DNA from: CAZGLR01 sp964526635
GTDB lineage: Bacteria > Zixibacteria > MSB-5A5 > GN15 > JAAZOE01
Direction of reading: 5' to 3'
NCBI GenBank assembly: GCA_964526635.1
Contig: CAZGLR010000119.1
Coordinates: 1 to 10,210 of the forward strand
Length of the DNA stretch: 10,210 bases
Numbering within the stretch: the first letter of the stretch is position 1; each line of letters opens with the position of its first letter. The translations under genes and the position numbers were made by a program. Of the stretch, positions 1-7,281 are shown piece after piece. A model generated the notes under the pieces. The model was not told the DNA's origin, searched no databases, and worked only from the letters and a program-made list of their open reading frames with translations.

Positions 1-105
1 GTTACTTCCAGTGCACCGTCATCACCGCGCAGCAGCAGCAGCAGCTCACGCGGTCGCCGCCCCGGCGGCGGTTCACGAGGCGGCTATCGCAAACCGAGGT
101 CGTAA
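1..105 (+). CDS. pnp: C-terminal end of probable polynucleotide phosphorylase (partial)
   Basis: Frame 1 is open from the window edge to TAA at 103-105 and encodes 34 residues. They are a low-complexity tail with a run of six serines followed by RGRRPGGGSRGGYRKPRS. No catalytic or S1/KH domain lies inside the window, so the identification rests on two points. Arg/Gly-rich disordered tails after the S1 domain are common on bacterial PNPases and other RNA-binding proteins. In addition, an M16 peptidase gene directly after pnp is a widely conserved gene order. PNPase is the phosphorolytic 3'-5' exoribonuclease of RNA turnover. The stop lies four bases before the TTG start of the next gene, so the two are probably co-transcribed. 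Another RNA-binding protein with an RGG tail is the main alternative. Confidence 0.55.
   Translation, partial: VTSSAPSSPRSSSSSSRGRRPGGGSRGGYRKPRS
96..100 (+). promoter_or_regulatory. Ribosome binding site that sets the TTG start of the M16 gene
   Basis: GAGGT at 96-100 lies nine bases before the TTG at 110-112. It overlaps the last codons of the upstream gene. The upstream ATG at 11 has no comparable site and would force translation of an Ala/His-rich peptide from the wrong frame of the preceding gene. Confidence 0.6.
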
Positions 106-109
106 CATA

Positions 110-1381
110 TTGAAGACTCGTTTTAATAAAACAGTATTGGGAAATGGCCTGCGGATCGTCTCGGAAAAAATTCCGGCGGTCCGCTCGGTGTCTCTGGGAA
201 TCTGGATCAATGTCGGCTCCCGCGATGAGGATTCAGACCTCAATGGCATTTCCCATTTTATCGAACATATGCACTTCAAGCGGACGCGCCGTCGCACCGC
301 CCTGCAAATCGCCCAGGCCCTCGAAGCACTCGGCGGGAGCTTGAATGCCTTCACCTCGCGCGAATATACCTGCTACTATGTGCGTATTCTGAGTTCGCAT
401 TTGGCCGAATCAATGGACATCCTTGGTGACATCCTCAATAACTCGACTTTTTCGCCCACCGATATCAAGCGCGAAAAACAGGTTATTCAGGAAGAAATTA
501 AGGATGTTATTGATACGCCCAGCGAGTTTATCCATGATTTGTTCGGCCTGTTGATGTGGCAGAAACACCCTCTGGGTCAACCGATTATGGGTTTCGAGGA
601 GACTATCGGTAGTTTGCAACGCGCGAAGGTGTTGAATTTCCTTAACACGTATTATCGGGCGCACAATACGGTGATTGCTGCGGCCGGTGATATATCTCAT
701 CGCGACCTGGTTGATATGACCAAGCGTCATTTTAACTGGTCGGATGATGTCGTCGACACGAATCATGAGATGATCCCCAACGGTGCCCGTTTCACGGCCA
801 AGGCGTTTTATAAAAATACCCAGCAGGCCCAGGTCTGCCTGGGCTTTCCCAGCTTCAGTTTCAATGATCCGCGGCGGTATGCCATCCTGGCCATAAGCAC
901 GCTCTTGTCCGGGGGGATGTCCTCACGGCTCTTTCAGTCGGTGCGTGAAAAGTATGGTTATGTCTATACAATTCAGAGCTTCCAGGAATTCTTCCGCGAT
1001 GCCGGGATGTTCTGTGTCTATTATGGCGCCGATGCCGATCACACTATCGACGCGACCAATATCGTACTCCGGGAGCTTCGCCGGGTCAGGGAACAGCGAC
1101 TGCGAAAGGCTGAACTCAGTTCAATCAAAGAGCAACTCAAAGGCGGCCTGATGCTTTCGCTGGAGTCAATGTACAATCGCATGAACCGGGTCGCTCGCCA
1201 GGAGATGATGCTGGGCAAATACGTCGATCTCGATACAACATTGAAACTAATTGAGCAACTTACTGCCGCCGAGATTCGCCAGGTCGCACAGGATATCCTC
1301 AATCTTGAACATCTCACGTTCTGTTCGCTGGGGAAACTACGGCAAAAGGATATCGATTCTATCGATTGGTCACTGTTGTAA
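110..1381 (+). CDS. M16 family zinc peptidase (processing peptidase-like)
   Basis: A 423-residue insulinase/mitochondrial processing peptidase-like metallopeptidase, a normal length for single-unit bacterial M16B proteins. The inverted zinc motif HFIEH is at residues 49-53, and the third ligand is a Glu in QVIQEEI near residue 129. The C-terminal half carries the family's SSRLFQSVREKYGYVYTI segment, whose Arg/Tyr pair helps bind substrate, so the enzyme looks catalytically intact. There is no signal peptide, so it is probably cytoplasmic. The block after the zinc motif reads HMHFKRT where the family usually has HMLFKGT. I start it at TTG 110 because homology begins at once (MKTRFNKTVLGNGLRIV) and a GAGGT site precedes it. 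The longer reading from ATG 11 adds 33 residues that are frame-shifted pnp tail. It corresponds in position and family to Bacillus mlpA/ymxG. The physiological substrate is unknown. Confidence 0.93.
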   Translation: MKTRFNKTVLGNGLRIVSEKIPAVRSVSLGIWINVGSRDEDSDLNGISHFIEHMHFKRTRRRTALQIAQALEALGGSLNAFTSREYTCYYVRILSSHLAESMDILGDILNNSTFSPTDIKREKQVIQEEIKDVIDTPSEFIHDLFGLLMWQKHPLGQPIMGFEETIGSLQRAKVLNFLNTYYRAHNTVIAAAGDISHRDLVDMTKRHFNWSDDVVDTNHEMIPNGARFTAKAFYKNTQQAQVCLGFPSFSFNDPRRYAILAISTLLSGGMSSRLFQSVREKYGYVYTIQSFQEFFRDAGMFCVYYGADADHTIDATNIVLRELRRVREQRLRKAELSSIKEQLKGGLMLSLESMYNRMNRVARQEMMLGKYVDLDTTLKLIEQLTAAEIRQVAQDILNLEHLTFCSLGKLRQKDIDSIDWSLL

Positions 1382-1382
1382 C

Positions 1383-2132
1383 ATGGCTGAACGTACACAC
1401 ATAGCCTTTGCCTTTCATCAAACGGCGCCACGCTTTGTTCCCGGGATAAACAACCTTCATCCCGGGAATTTTTTTGCAGTCCTTTCACTCCTGGAGTCGC
1501 AAGGTGTTTGCTGGCAGAAGGACGGGGCAGAGGCCGGTTCGATTACCGGCCTGATTACATTCGATGACGCCTATGACGATAATTTCGAAGTTATGTTGGC
1601 AATGGCAAAGCGCCGGATTCCAACACTCCTGTTTGTGCCCGGCGATTATATCGGACGGAAAAACAGATGGGATTACCTGGGCAGGATATCGCCCTCACGG
1701 CATCTCGACGCTGCCCGGATCAGAGAACTCTCGGAAGCAGGCATTATCGTCGGCTCCCATGGCGCCGCGCATCGTGCGCTGACGACCCTGTCTCCCCAGA
1801 AAATGCGTGACGATTTACGTCGTTCAAAAGAGACACTGGGAACAATCACCGGCAAAAAAGTGACAGCTCTCAGCCCGCCCTTCGGTCGTATCAATCGTCA
1901 GGTTGCCAACATCGCGCACGAAATCGGCTTCACCACATGCTATACTATGGGTGAAATACTGCCGGAACTTCCTGTTGATATACAGATAATTCCCCGCCTG
2001 GCTGTCTATGCCAATGATGACTTTTATTCTATTAAATCCAAACTGGAATGGTTTATACAATCCGGTCATCCGGGCTGGCGAAACCGCATTATTAATTTGC
2101 TTTCGGCCGGGTCAATTATTACATCACGGTAA
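1383..2132 (+). CDS. NodB-domain polysaccharide deacetylase, no signal peptide
   Basis: A 249-residue carbohydrate esterase family 4-like protein. The NodB motifs are visible: TFDD at residues 59-62 (catalytic base Asp61, metal ligand Asp62), SHGAAH at 125-130 (metal ligands His126 and His130), and SPPFG at 164-168 in place of the usual RxPYG. Such enzymes remove N- or O-acetyl groups from sugar polymers or glycoconjugates using a divalent metal. The start is ATG 1383, one base after the M16 stop, with no clear Shine-Dalgarno site, so translation probably depends on coupling to the upstream gene. An in-frame start at 1251 lies inside the M16 gene and adds unrelated residues. There is no signal peptide or membrane segment, which suggests a cytoplasmic enzyme acting on a precursor rather than on finished wall. 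The context resembles Bacillus ylxY, a deacetylase-like gene beside pnpA. The substrate cannot be read from the sequence. Confidence 0.85.
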   Translation: MAERTHIAFAFHQTAPRFVPGINNLHPGNFFAVLSLLESQGVCWQKDGAEAGSITGLITFDDAYDDNFEVMLAMAKRRIPTLLFVPGDYIGRKNRWDYLGRISPSRHLDAARIRELSEAGIIVGSHGAAHRALTTLSPQKMRDDLRRSKETLGTITGKKVTALSPPFGRINRQVANIAHEIGFTTCYTMGEILPELPVDIQIIPRLAVYANDDFYSIKSKLEWFIQSGHPGWRNRIINLLSAGSIITSR

Positions 2133-2150
2133 CTTAATTAAATCTCCGGT

Positions 2151-2181
2151 TTACCGAAATTCCTTGATAAGACCGTATAAT
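2151..2181 (+). promoter_or_regulatory. Possible weak promoter before asnS
   Basis: The gap between the deacetylase and asnS is AT-rich. It holds a perfect TATAAT at 2176-2181, about 47 bases before the asnS ATG. The best -35 is a poor TTACCG at 2151-2156 with a long 19-base spacer. It could give the synthetase genes their own transcript, but a chance match in AT-rich DNA is equally plausible. Confidence 0.25.
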
Positions 2182-2227
2182 TTGCATATTATTGCGGCTT
2201 AATCAAACCGGGATGGAGCAGGTACAC

Positions 2228-3523
2228 ATGATTGACACGACTATTGACAAGATCGGCGACTATACCGGACAAGAGGTCCGACTGTCCGGATGGCTGTATA
2301 ACAAACGGTCCAGTGGTAAAATCAAGTTTCTGGTGGTACGTGATGGTACCGGGATTATCCAGTGTGTCATGGTGAAAAACGAACTGCCCGAGGACGTTTT
2401 CGCCCTGTATGGCGATTTGACCCAGGAAAGCTCTCTGAGAGTCACCGGGACTGTGCGCGAAGAACCGCGTTCCCCGGGCGGGTATGAGATGACAATAACC
2501 GGGGTCGAGCCAATCCAGATAGCCGAACCGTATCCGATCACCAAAAAGGAACATGGCGTCGATTTCCTGCATAACATGCGCCATCTCTGGCTGCGCTCTT
2601 CGCGGCAATACGCCCTGATGCACGTCCGTAACCAGATTATCTGGGCAATCCGAGAATTTTTTTACAATCGCGGATTCGTCCTGATCGATTCACCGATTTT
2701 AACCGGCGCCATCGGGGAAGAGCAGGGGACGCTGTTTGAAACCGAATACTTCAAGATGGGTAAGGCCTATCTGGGGCAGACCGGCCAGTTGTATCTCGAG
2801 GCCGCCTGCATGTCGCATCGCAATGTATTTTGCTTCGGGCCGACTTTCCGTGCGGAAAAATCTCTGACCCGGCGCCACCTGACCGAATTCTGGATGGTCG
2901 AGGGCGAAATGGCCTATTGCGATTCAGAATGCAGTATGAAAATCCAGGAAGATATGGTCGCCTACGTGGTCAAGTCGGTTGTCGAAAACTGCACTCAACA
3001 CCTGGAAACACTGGAACGCGATATAAGTAAACTGAAGGCTATCACGACGCCATTTCCGCGCCTTGACTATGGCGACGCAGTCAGGAAACTGCAGGAAAAG
3101 GGTTCTGAAATACAATGGGGTGATGATCTCGGCGCCGAAGATGAAACGACCCTGGTCGAAGAATATGAGAAGCCGGTATTTATCGTAAACTACCCCAAGC
3201 ATGCCAAGGCATTTTACATGAAAGAAAACCCCGATAATCCGGACACAGTCCTGTGTGCCGATCTGCTGGCGCCGGAGGGTTATGGCGAAATTATCGGCGG
3301 TTCACAGCGTGAAGATGATCATGACAGACTGATTGCTCGAATCAGGGAGGAAAACCTGCCGGAAGAGGCCTATAGCTGGTATCTGGACTTGCGCAAGTAC
3401 GGATCAGTGCCTCACTCCGGCTTCGGTCTCGGTATCGAACGCACCGTCACCTGGATCGCCGGGATTCATCATGTCCGTGAAGCGATCCCGTTTCCGCGTT
3501 TGATGACAAGACTGTATCCCTGA
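2228..3523 (+). CDS. asnS: Asparaginyl-tRNA synthetase
   Basis: A class IIb aminoacyl-tRNA synthetase of 431 residues that charges tRNA-Asn with asparagine using ATP in the cytoplasm. An OB-fold anticodon-binding domain spans about residues 15-95 (VRLSGWLYNKRSSGKIKF...). The catalytic domain follows: motif 1 region near 148-157, motif 2 beginning FRAEKSLTRRHLTEFW at 207, and motif 3 GFGLGIERTVTWIAGI at 398-413. LLAPEGYGEIIGGSQRED at about 346-363 is typical of AsnRS and argues against AspRS. I chose ATG 2228 because GGAG at 2215-2218 sits nine bases upstream and the product matches the family's usual start. Earlier in-frame TTG 2192 and ATG 2213 are less well placed. Its presence implies direct Asn-tRNA charging rather than sole reliance on the amidotransferase route. 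The leuS start lies 12 bases beyond its stop, so the two are probably co-transcribed. Confidence 0.97.
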   Translation: MIDTTIDKIGDYTGQEVRLSGWLYNKRSSGKIKFLVVRDGTGIIQCVMVKNELPEDVFALYGDLTQESSLRVTGTVREEPRSPGGYEMTITGVEPIQIAEPYPITKKEHGVDFLHNMRHLWLRSSRQYALMHVRNQIIWAIREFFYNRGFVLIDSPILTGAIGEEQGTLFETEYFKMGKAYLGQTGQLYLEAACMSHRNVFCFGPTFRAEKSLTRRHLTEFWMVEGEMAYCDSECSMKIQEDMVAYVVKSVVENCTQHLETLERDISKLKAITTPFPRLDYGDAVRKLQEKGSEIQWGDDLGAEDETTLVEEYEKPVFIVNYPKHAKAFYMKENPDNPDTVLCADLLAPEGYGEIIGGSQREDDHDRLIARIREENLPEEAYSWYLDLRKYGSVPHSGFGLGIERTVTWIAGIHHVREAIPFPRLMTRLYP

Positions 3524-3535
3524 TTGGAGGTTGGT

Positions 3536-6034
3536 ATGTCGGATCATAAAAGTCAACCCGAAGACATTGTTTACGATTTTGCAAAAATCGAAAAGTCATG
3601 GCGGGAAGAGTGGGAAGAATCCCGCCTGTTCGAAGTGCCCAATGATATAGATCCCCAAAAAATATTCTATCTTTTGGTCATGTTCGCCTATCCATCAGGC
3701 GACATCCACATGGGCCATTTCCGCAACTATATTATCGGCGATGCGGTCGCACGATATAAAATGATGCAGGGCTACCGGGTCATGCATCCCTTCGGCTGGG
3801 ATGCCTTCGGACTGCCGGCTGAAAACGCCGCGATCAAACATGGCCTGCATCCGCGCGAATGGACCCTGAAAAACATCGAAGTCTCGCGAGATACTCTCAA
3901 GAAAGTCGGTATCTCATTCGACTGGAGCCGCGAGATTGCATCGTGTGCGCCGGAATACTACAAATGGTCTCAATGGATATTCCTGCGCATGTTCGAAAAA
4001 GGCCTGGCTTATCAATCCGCCGGAGCGGTTAACTGGTGTCCGACCTGTAATACGGTCCTGGCCAATGAACAGGTTATTGACGGTAAATGTGAGCGCGACG
4101 ATACCCCCGTCGAAAAACGGGATCTCAAACAGTGGTACCTGAAAATCACCGATTACGCCGACCGCCTGGTTAAATCGCTCGATGACCTGCCCGGCTGGCC
4201 GGAATCAATCAAGGCGATTCAGCGTGAATGGATCGGACGCAGTGAGGGCGCCGAGATCACTTTCAAAATCGAAGATACCGGGGAAGACCTGCCGATTTTC
4301 ACCACCCGCCCAGATACGATCTATGGCGTCACTTTCATGGCTATTGCGCCGGAATCCGATATCGTCAAACGCCTGAATATCCCAAATGATCGCAAACAGG
4401 CAGTCGATGATTATATCGCCAAAGCACGCCTGAAATCGGAAGTCGAACGGGCCGCCGCCGAGGAAAAAGATGGTGTCTTTACCGGCTGCTACGCAAGTAA
4501 TCCATTCAATAACGAGCGCGTTCAGCTTTGGGTTGCCGATTATGTCCTGGCCGGCTACGGCACCGGTGTGGTGATGGCGGTCCCGGCCCATGATCAGCGC
4601 GACTTTGAATTCGCCAGGAAATATGACATCCCGATTAAAGTAGTAATTAAGACTACCGATGGTACTGAGCTGAATCCCAATAAGATGACTGAGGCATATA
4701 CCCAATATGGCGAGATGGTCAACTCTGATGTTTTCAATGGCACTCCAGCCGGAAAAGCGATTCCAGCGACGATTGAATACGCCGAAGCAAAGGGATTCGG
4801 GACGGCCAAAGTCAATTATCGACTGCGCGACTGGTTGATTTCGCGTCAACGCTACTGGGGCACGCCGATCCCGATTATTCATTGCCCGACCTGCGGACCG
4901 GTGGCCGTCCCCGATGAGGATTTGCCGGTCATCTTGCCGGAAGTGGAAAATTATCTGCCAAAGGGCCGTTCGCCGCTGGCCGATGTCCCGGAATTTATCA
5001 AAGTCAAATGCCCAAAATGCGGGGGAGACGCCGAACGCGACGCTGATACGATGGACACGTTTATCTGTTCATCATGGTATTACATGCGCTACTGTGATCC
5101 CTATAATTCTGAAGCGATCTTCGATCCGAAAGTGGCCAATCAATGGCTGCCGGTTGATCAATATATCGGTGGGGCCGAGCATGCCGTCGGCCATCTGATT
5201 TACTTCCGCTTCTTCCATAAATTCCTCAAGGATATCGGCCTGCTGGATTCGGAAGAACCGGCGACACAGCTCTTTAATCATGGCATGGTCAATGATATCC
5301 ATGGCCATAAGATGTCGAAATCCAGGGGCAATACAGTCTCGCCTATCGCTTTAATCGAAAACCACGGCTGCGATATTGCCCGCTTGACCATGCTGTTCAA
5401 AACGCCACCGAATATACCCGTCAACTGGGATGAAGAAGCGGTTGTCAACATGGCTCGGTTCGTTAAGAACCGCTTCTGGCCTTTGATTCACAAAGCCTCT
5501 ACAGACGCCGATCTCGACCTAAAGTATTACTTCAAGCAAGACGAGTTAAACCTTGAAGAATTTCGTACCTATGTGCGCTTAAACCAAACCATTAAGGCAG
5601 CCACCCGGGATATGGACAGCTTCGGGTTCCATACCCTGATTGCAGCCATAATGAAGTTTCTCAATGAGTTTAAGACCGATGGCCTGCGCCAGGACATGGT
5701 CGATTATTGTATTCTCAAATTGATTCAATTAATATCACCATTGGCGCCCCATATGGCCGAAGAAATGTGGATTCTGGCGGGCCGTGAGTTTTCGATATTT
5801 CAATCAGAATGGCCCCAATACGATCCCGAAGCGACAGTGGCCGATACGATCACAATCGCGGTCCAGGTCATGGGCAAACTCCGTGGTGAGATCGAAGTAC
5901 CCGCCGATGCCTCTGAAGCCGAGATAATTGCAACCGCCAAAGAGCATGACCGAGTTAAAGCACACCTTGAAGGCAAAAAAATCTTGAAAGAAATCTACGT
6001 CAAAGGCCGTCTGGTAAACCTCGTGGCCAAATAA
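3536..6034 (+). CDS. leuS: Leucyl-tRNA synthetase
   Basis: A class I aminoacyl-tRNA synthetase of 832 residues, within the usual bacterial range, which charges tRNA-Leu and edits mischarged products. The HIGH signature appears as HMGH at residues 58-61. A zinc-ribbon-like module WCPTC...CERD follows near 165. The CP1 editing domain shows TTRPDT at 256-261 and GTGVVMAVPAHDQRD at 342-356. A second Cys-rich module has CPTC and, further on, CPKCGG. KMSKS is at 592-596, followed by the anticodon-binding helical domain and the small C-terminal domain (AVQVMGKLRGEIEVP...). The start is ATG 3536 with GGAGG five bases upstream at 3526-3530; the in-frame TTG at 3524 would overlap this site. The segment before HMGH reads MFAYPSG, where bacterial LeuRS usually has MFPYPSG. 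It is the last gene of the plus-strand block. Confidence 0.98.
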   Translation: MSDHKSQPEDIVYDFAKIEKSWREEWEESRLFEVPNDIDPQKIFYLLVMFAYPSGDIHMGHFRNYIIGDAVARYKMMQGYRVMHPFGWDAFGLPAENAAIKHGLHPREWTLKNIEVSRDTLKKVGISFDWSREIASCAPEYYKWSQWIFLRMFEKGLAYQSAGAVNWCPTCNTVLANEQVIDGKCERDDTPVEKRDLKQWYLKITDYADRLVKSLDDLPGWPESIKAIQREWIGRSEGAEITFKIEDTGEDLPIFTTRPDTIYGVTFMAIAPESDIVKRLNIPNDRKQAVDDYIAKARLKSEVERAAAEEKDGVFTGCYASNPFNNERVQLWVADYVLAGYGTGVVMAVPAHDQRDFEFARKYDIPIKVVIKTTDGTELNPNKMTEAYTQYGEMVNSDVFNGTPAGKAIPATIEYAEAKGFGTAKVNYRLRDWLISRQRYWGTPIPIIHCPTCGPVAVPDEDLPVILPEVENYLPKGRSPLADVPEFIKVKCPKCGGDAERDADTMDTFICSSWYYMRYCDPYNSEAIFDPKVANQWLPVDQYIGGAEHAVGHLIYFRFFHKFLKDIGLLDSEEPATQLFNHGMVNDIHGHKMSKSRGNTVSPIALIENHGCDIARLTMLFKTPPNIPVNWDEEAVVNMARFVKNRFWPLIHKASTDADLDLKYYFKQDELNLEEFRTYVRLNQTIKAATRDMDSFGFHTLIAAIMKFLNEFKTDGLRQDMVDYCILKLIQLISPLAPHMAEEMWILAGREFSIFQSEWPQYDPEATVADTITIAVQVMGKLRGEIEVPADASEAEIIATAKEHDRVKAHLEGKKILKEIYVKGRLVNLVAK

Positions 6035-6040
6035 GCCACG
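6022..6040 (+). repeat. Hairpin across the leuS stop codon
   Basis: CGTGGC (6022-6027) and GCCACG (6035-6040) form a perfect 6-bp stem around a 7-base loop that contains the leuS TAA. No T-tract follows, so it is not a standard terminator. It may protect the 3' end or be incidental. Confidence 0.4.
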
Positions 6041-6057
6041 CATAGATATCGCGTAGA

Positions 6058-6079
6058 TCGAAATCCTCTGCGGTTTCGA
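6058..6079 (+). repeat. Imperfect inverted repeat downstream of leuS
   Basis: TCGAAA (6058-6063) pairs with TTTCGA (6074-6079). The stem can extend inward by a G-U and a C-G pair, giving about 8 bp with a 6-base loop. No T-run follows. The element is short and GC-rich in an AT-rich spacer, which resembles dispersed intergenic palindromes, but only one copy is seen here. Confidence 0.4.
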
Positions 6080-6211
6080 CAGGAAAATTCAATTACAGTA
6101 TATAGGCTGAGGCATTTCAATTATATGCCAATTAGAGAACGCCGGCTATACTCGATTGTAGTTATTAGTAGACATAATATATCTTATGAGTCATTGTATG
6201 GCTGAGTAAAT

Positions 6212-6244
6212 AAAAGGACCGGCCTGAATCGACCGGTCCTTTTT
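6212..6244. terminator. Bidirectional intrinsic terminator between leuS and the hydrolase
   Basis: AAAAGGACCGG (6212-6222) and CCGGTCCTTTT (6233-6243) form a perfect 11-bp stem with a 10-base loop. A T-run at 6240-6244 serves the plus strand, and the A-run at 6212-6215 serves the minus strand. The hairpin lies between two convergent genes: leuS ends at 6034, and the minus-strand hydrolase ends at 6250, only a few bases away. It is well placed to end both transcripts. Confidence 0.88.
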
Positions 6245-6249
6245 GGCTT

Positions 6250-7197
6250 CTAATGCCCCTCGTCCGATTCCATATCGTCTTCGCCCATACCGCCTGCCAC
6301 GCCCGTTAACTCGGCAAGAATTTCGGCCAGATTGTCATTAAATGCTTCCGGCTGGTCAAGCATCATGAAATGCCCGACACGATCCATGATGATGGCGTCA
6401 TAGTCGGCGTATTTTTGATTCGTTTCTGTTTCTGTTGGATAAAACGTGGCATTTATAGCTCGAATCGGTGCATCGATCTGTTTCAGCGCCTCAAAATGTT
6501 TCCCCTGCTCGAAATAGACATAGATGTTTTCCATTGACGCGATGGCGATATCCGGTTGGGTTTTTGCCCAGGATCCCATGACCTGATTTTTTACCAGTGT
6601 GTCAGCGCCTTCAGCAAACATCATTTCGCCGAATTTTTCAGCCGTACCCATAAAGTCTTCCTTTAGGGCTGTCATGAAAGCCGCTGTCTGCGCCCGGTCC
6701 GGAACCATCTCAAAATCAGTCATCATATCGATAAACACCAGGCCGACCAGGTTCTGGTCCTCGAGCATGGTGGCTGCCTCCAGAACGACAGGAGCGCCCA
6801 TCGAATGACCGACCAAAATGACATCTGACGCACCCAACTTTTCGATAACAGCCAAGACATCGCCGGCATAATCCGAGATAGTCCAGGAATCTCGTTCGTC
6901 ACCGGATGAACCATGCCCAGCCAGATCAACCGCGGCTACCTGGTATTCCGAACAGAACCGATCAATCGTCGATTCCCAGAAATCACGGTTACAACTCCAG
7001 CAATGCACGAGAATTACCGTGGGATCACCATCTCCGCAAACTTCATAAACTATGCGAAGGCCATCGGCGGTTTCGGTGCTGTCGATAACCGGCACTTCAG
7101 CAACCATCACGACATTTTCTCGTTTCTCAACACAACCCGGCGCCGCCAGCAACGCAATCAGACCCATCAACAGGATACTGTAAGCCAGCTTCTTCAT
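6250..7197 (-). CDS. Alpha/beta hydrolase, predicted lipoprotein
   Basis: A 315-residue alpha/beta-hydrolase-fold protein. The N-terminus MKKLAYSILLMGLIALLAAPGC is a lipoprotein-type signal sequence with Cys22 as the likely lipidated residue. The lipobox is slightly unusual, with Pro at -2. The fold motifs follow: VILVHCWSCNRDFW at 61-74 (oxyanion region after strand 3), DLAGHGSS at 91-98, the nucleophile elbow GHSMG at 130-134 with Ser132, and the catalytic His in DRVGH at His276. The catalytic acid is not obvious: the usual region reads INATFYPTETE, where I would expect an Asp. The last 15 residues are strongly acidic. The start is ATG at 7195-7197, preceded by AAAGGAG about 7 bases upstream; the in-frame start at 7239 would bury the signal peptide. 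The substrate is unknown; an esterase or lactonase is possible. It appears monocistronic, with its own promoter and a terminator close behind. Confidence 0.88.
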   Translation of the reverse strand: MKKLAYSILLMGLIALLAAPGCVEKRENVVMVAEVPVIDSTETADGLRIVYEVCGDGDPTVILVHCWSCNRDFWESTIDRFCSEYQVAAVDLAGHGSSGDERDSWTISDYAGDVLAVIEKLGASDVILVGHSMGAPVVLEAATMLEDQNLVGLVFIDMMTDFEMVPDRAQTAAFMTALKEDFMGTAEKFGEMMFAEGADTLVKNQVMGSWAKTQPDIAIASMENIYVYFEQGKHFEALKQIDAPIRAINATFYPTETETNQKYADYDAIIMDRVGHFMMLDQPEAFNDNLAEILAELTGVAGGMGEDDMESDEGH

Positions 7198-7252
7198 ATA
7201 TGCACTCCTTTGCTTAATACTTTGATGATTGTCGATCATAGATGGTATCCAG

Positions 7253-7281
7253 ATGATACGATATTATTACCGGATAATCAA
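7253..7281 (-). promoter_or_regulatory. Sigma70-like promoter of the hydrolase gene
   Basis: On the minus strand, TTGATT (7276-7281) and TATCAT (7253-7258) are separated by exactly 17 bases. They match the -35 consensus at four of six and the -10 at five of six positions. Transcription would begin near 7246, giving a leader of about 50 bases before the ATG at 7197. Confidence 0.5.

Noticed and set aside
25..50. AGC trinucleotide run as a phase-variable repeat
   Set aside because: Only about five perfect AGC units occur, in frame within a serine-rich disordered tail. Changes in unit number would not shift the frame, so it is just low-complexity coding sequence.
11..109. Ala/His-rich N-terminal extension of the M16 ORF (possible low-complexity leader)
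   Set aside because: It is the +1 frame of the AGC-rich serine/arginine/glycine tail of the preceding gene; that gene's own frame gives a sensible C-terminus and a stop just before the TTG start.
1039..1488. 149-codon minus-strand ORF across the M16/deacetylase junction
   Set aside because: Composition is rich in Arg/Ser/Cys as expected for an antisense shadow, and it overlaps two clear genes.
4205..4882. 225-codon minus-strand ORF inside leuS
   Set aside because: It lies wholly antisense to the well-conserved LeuRS editing region, has no recognisable domain and no good start context; it is a shadow of the coding frame.
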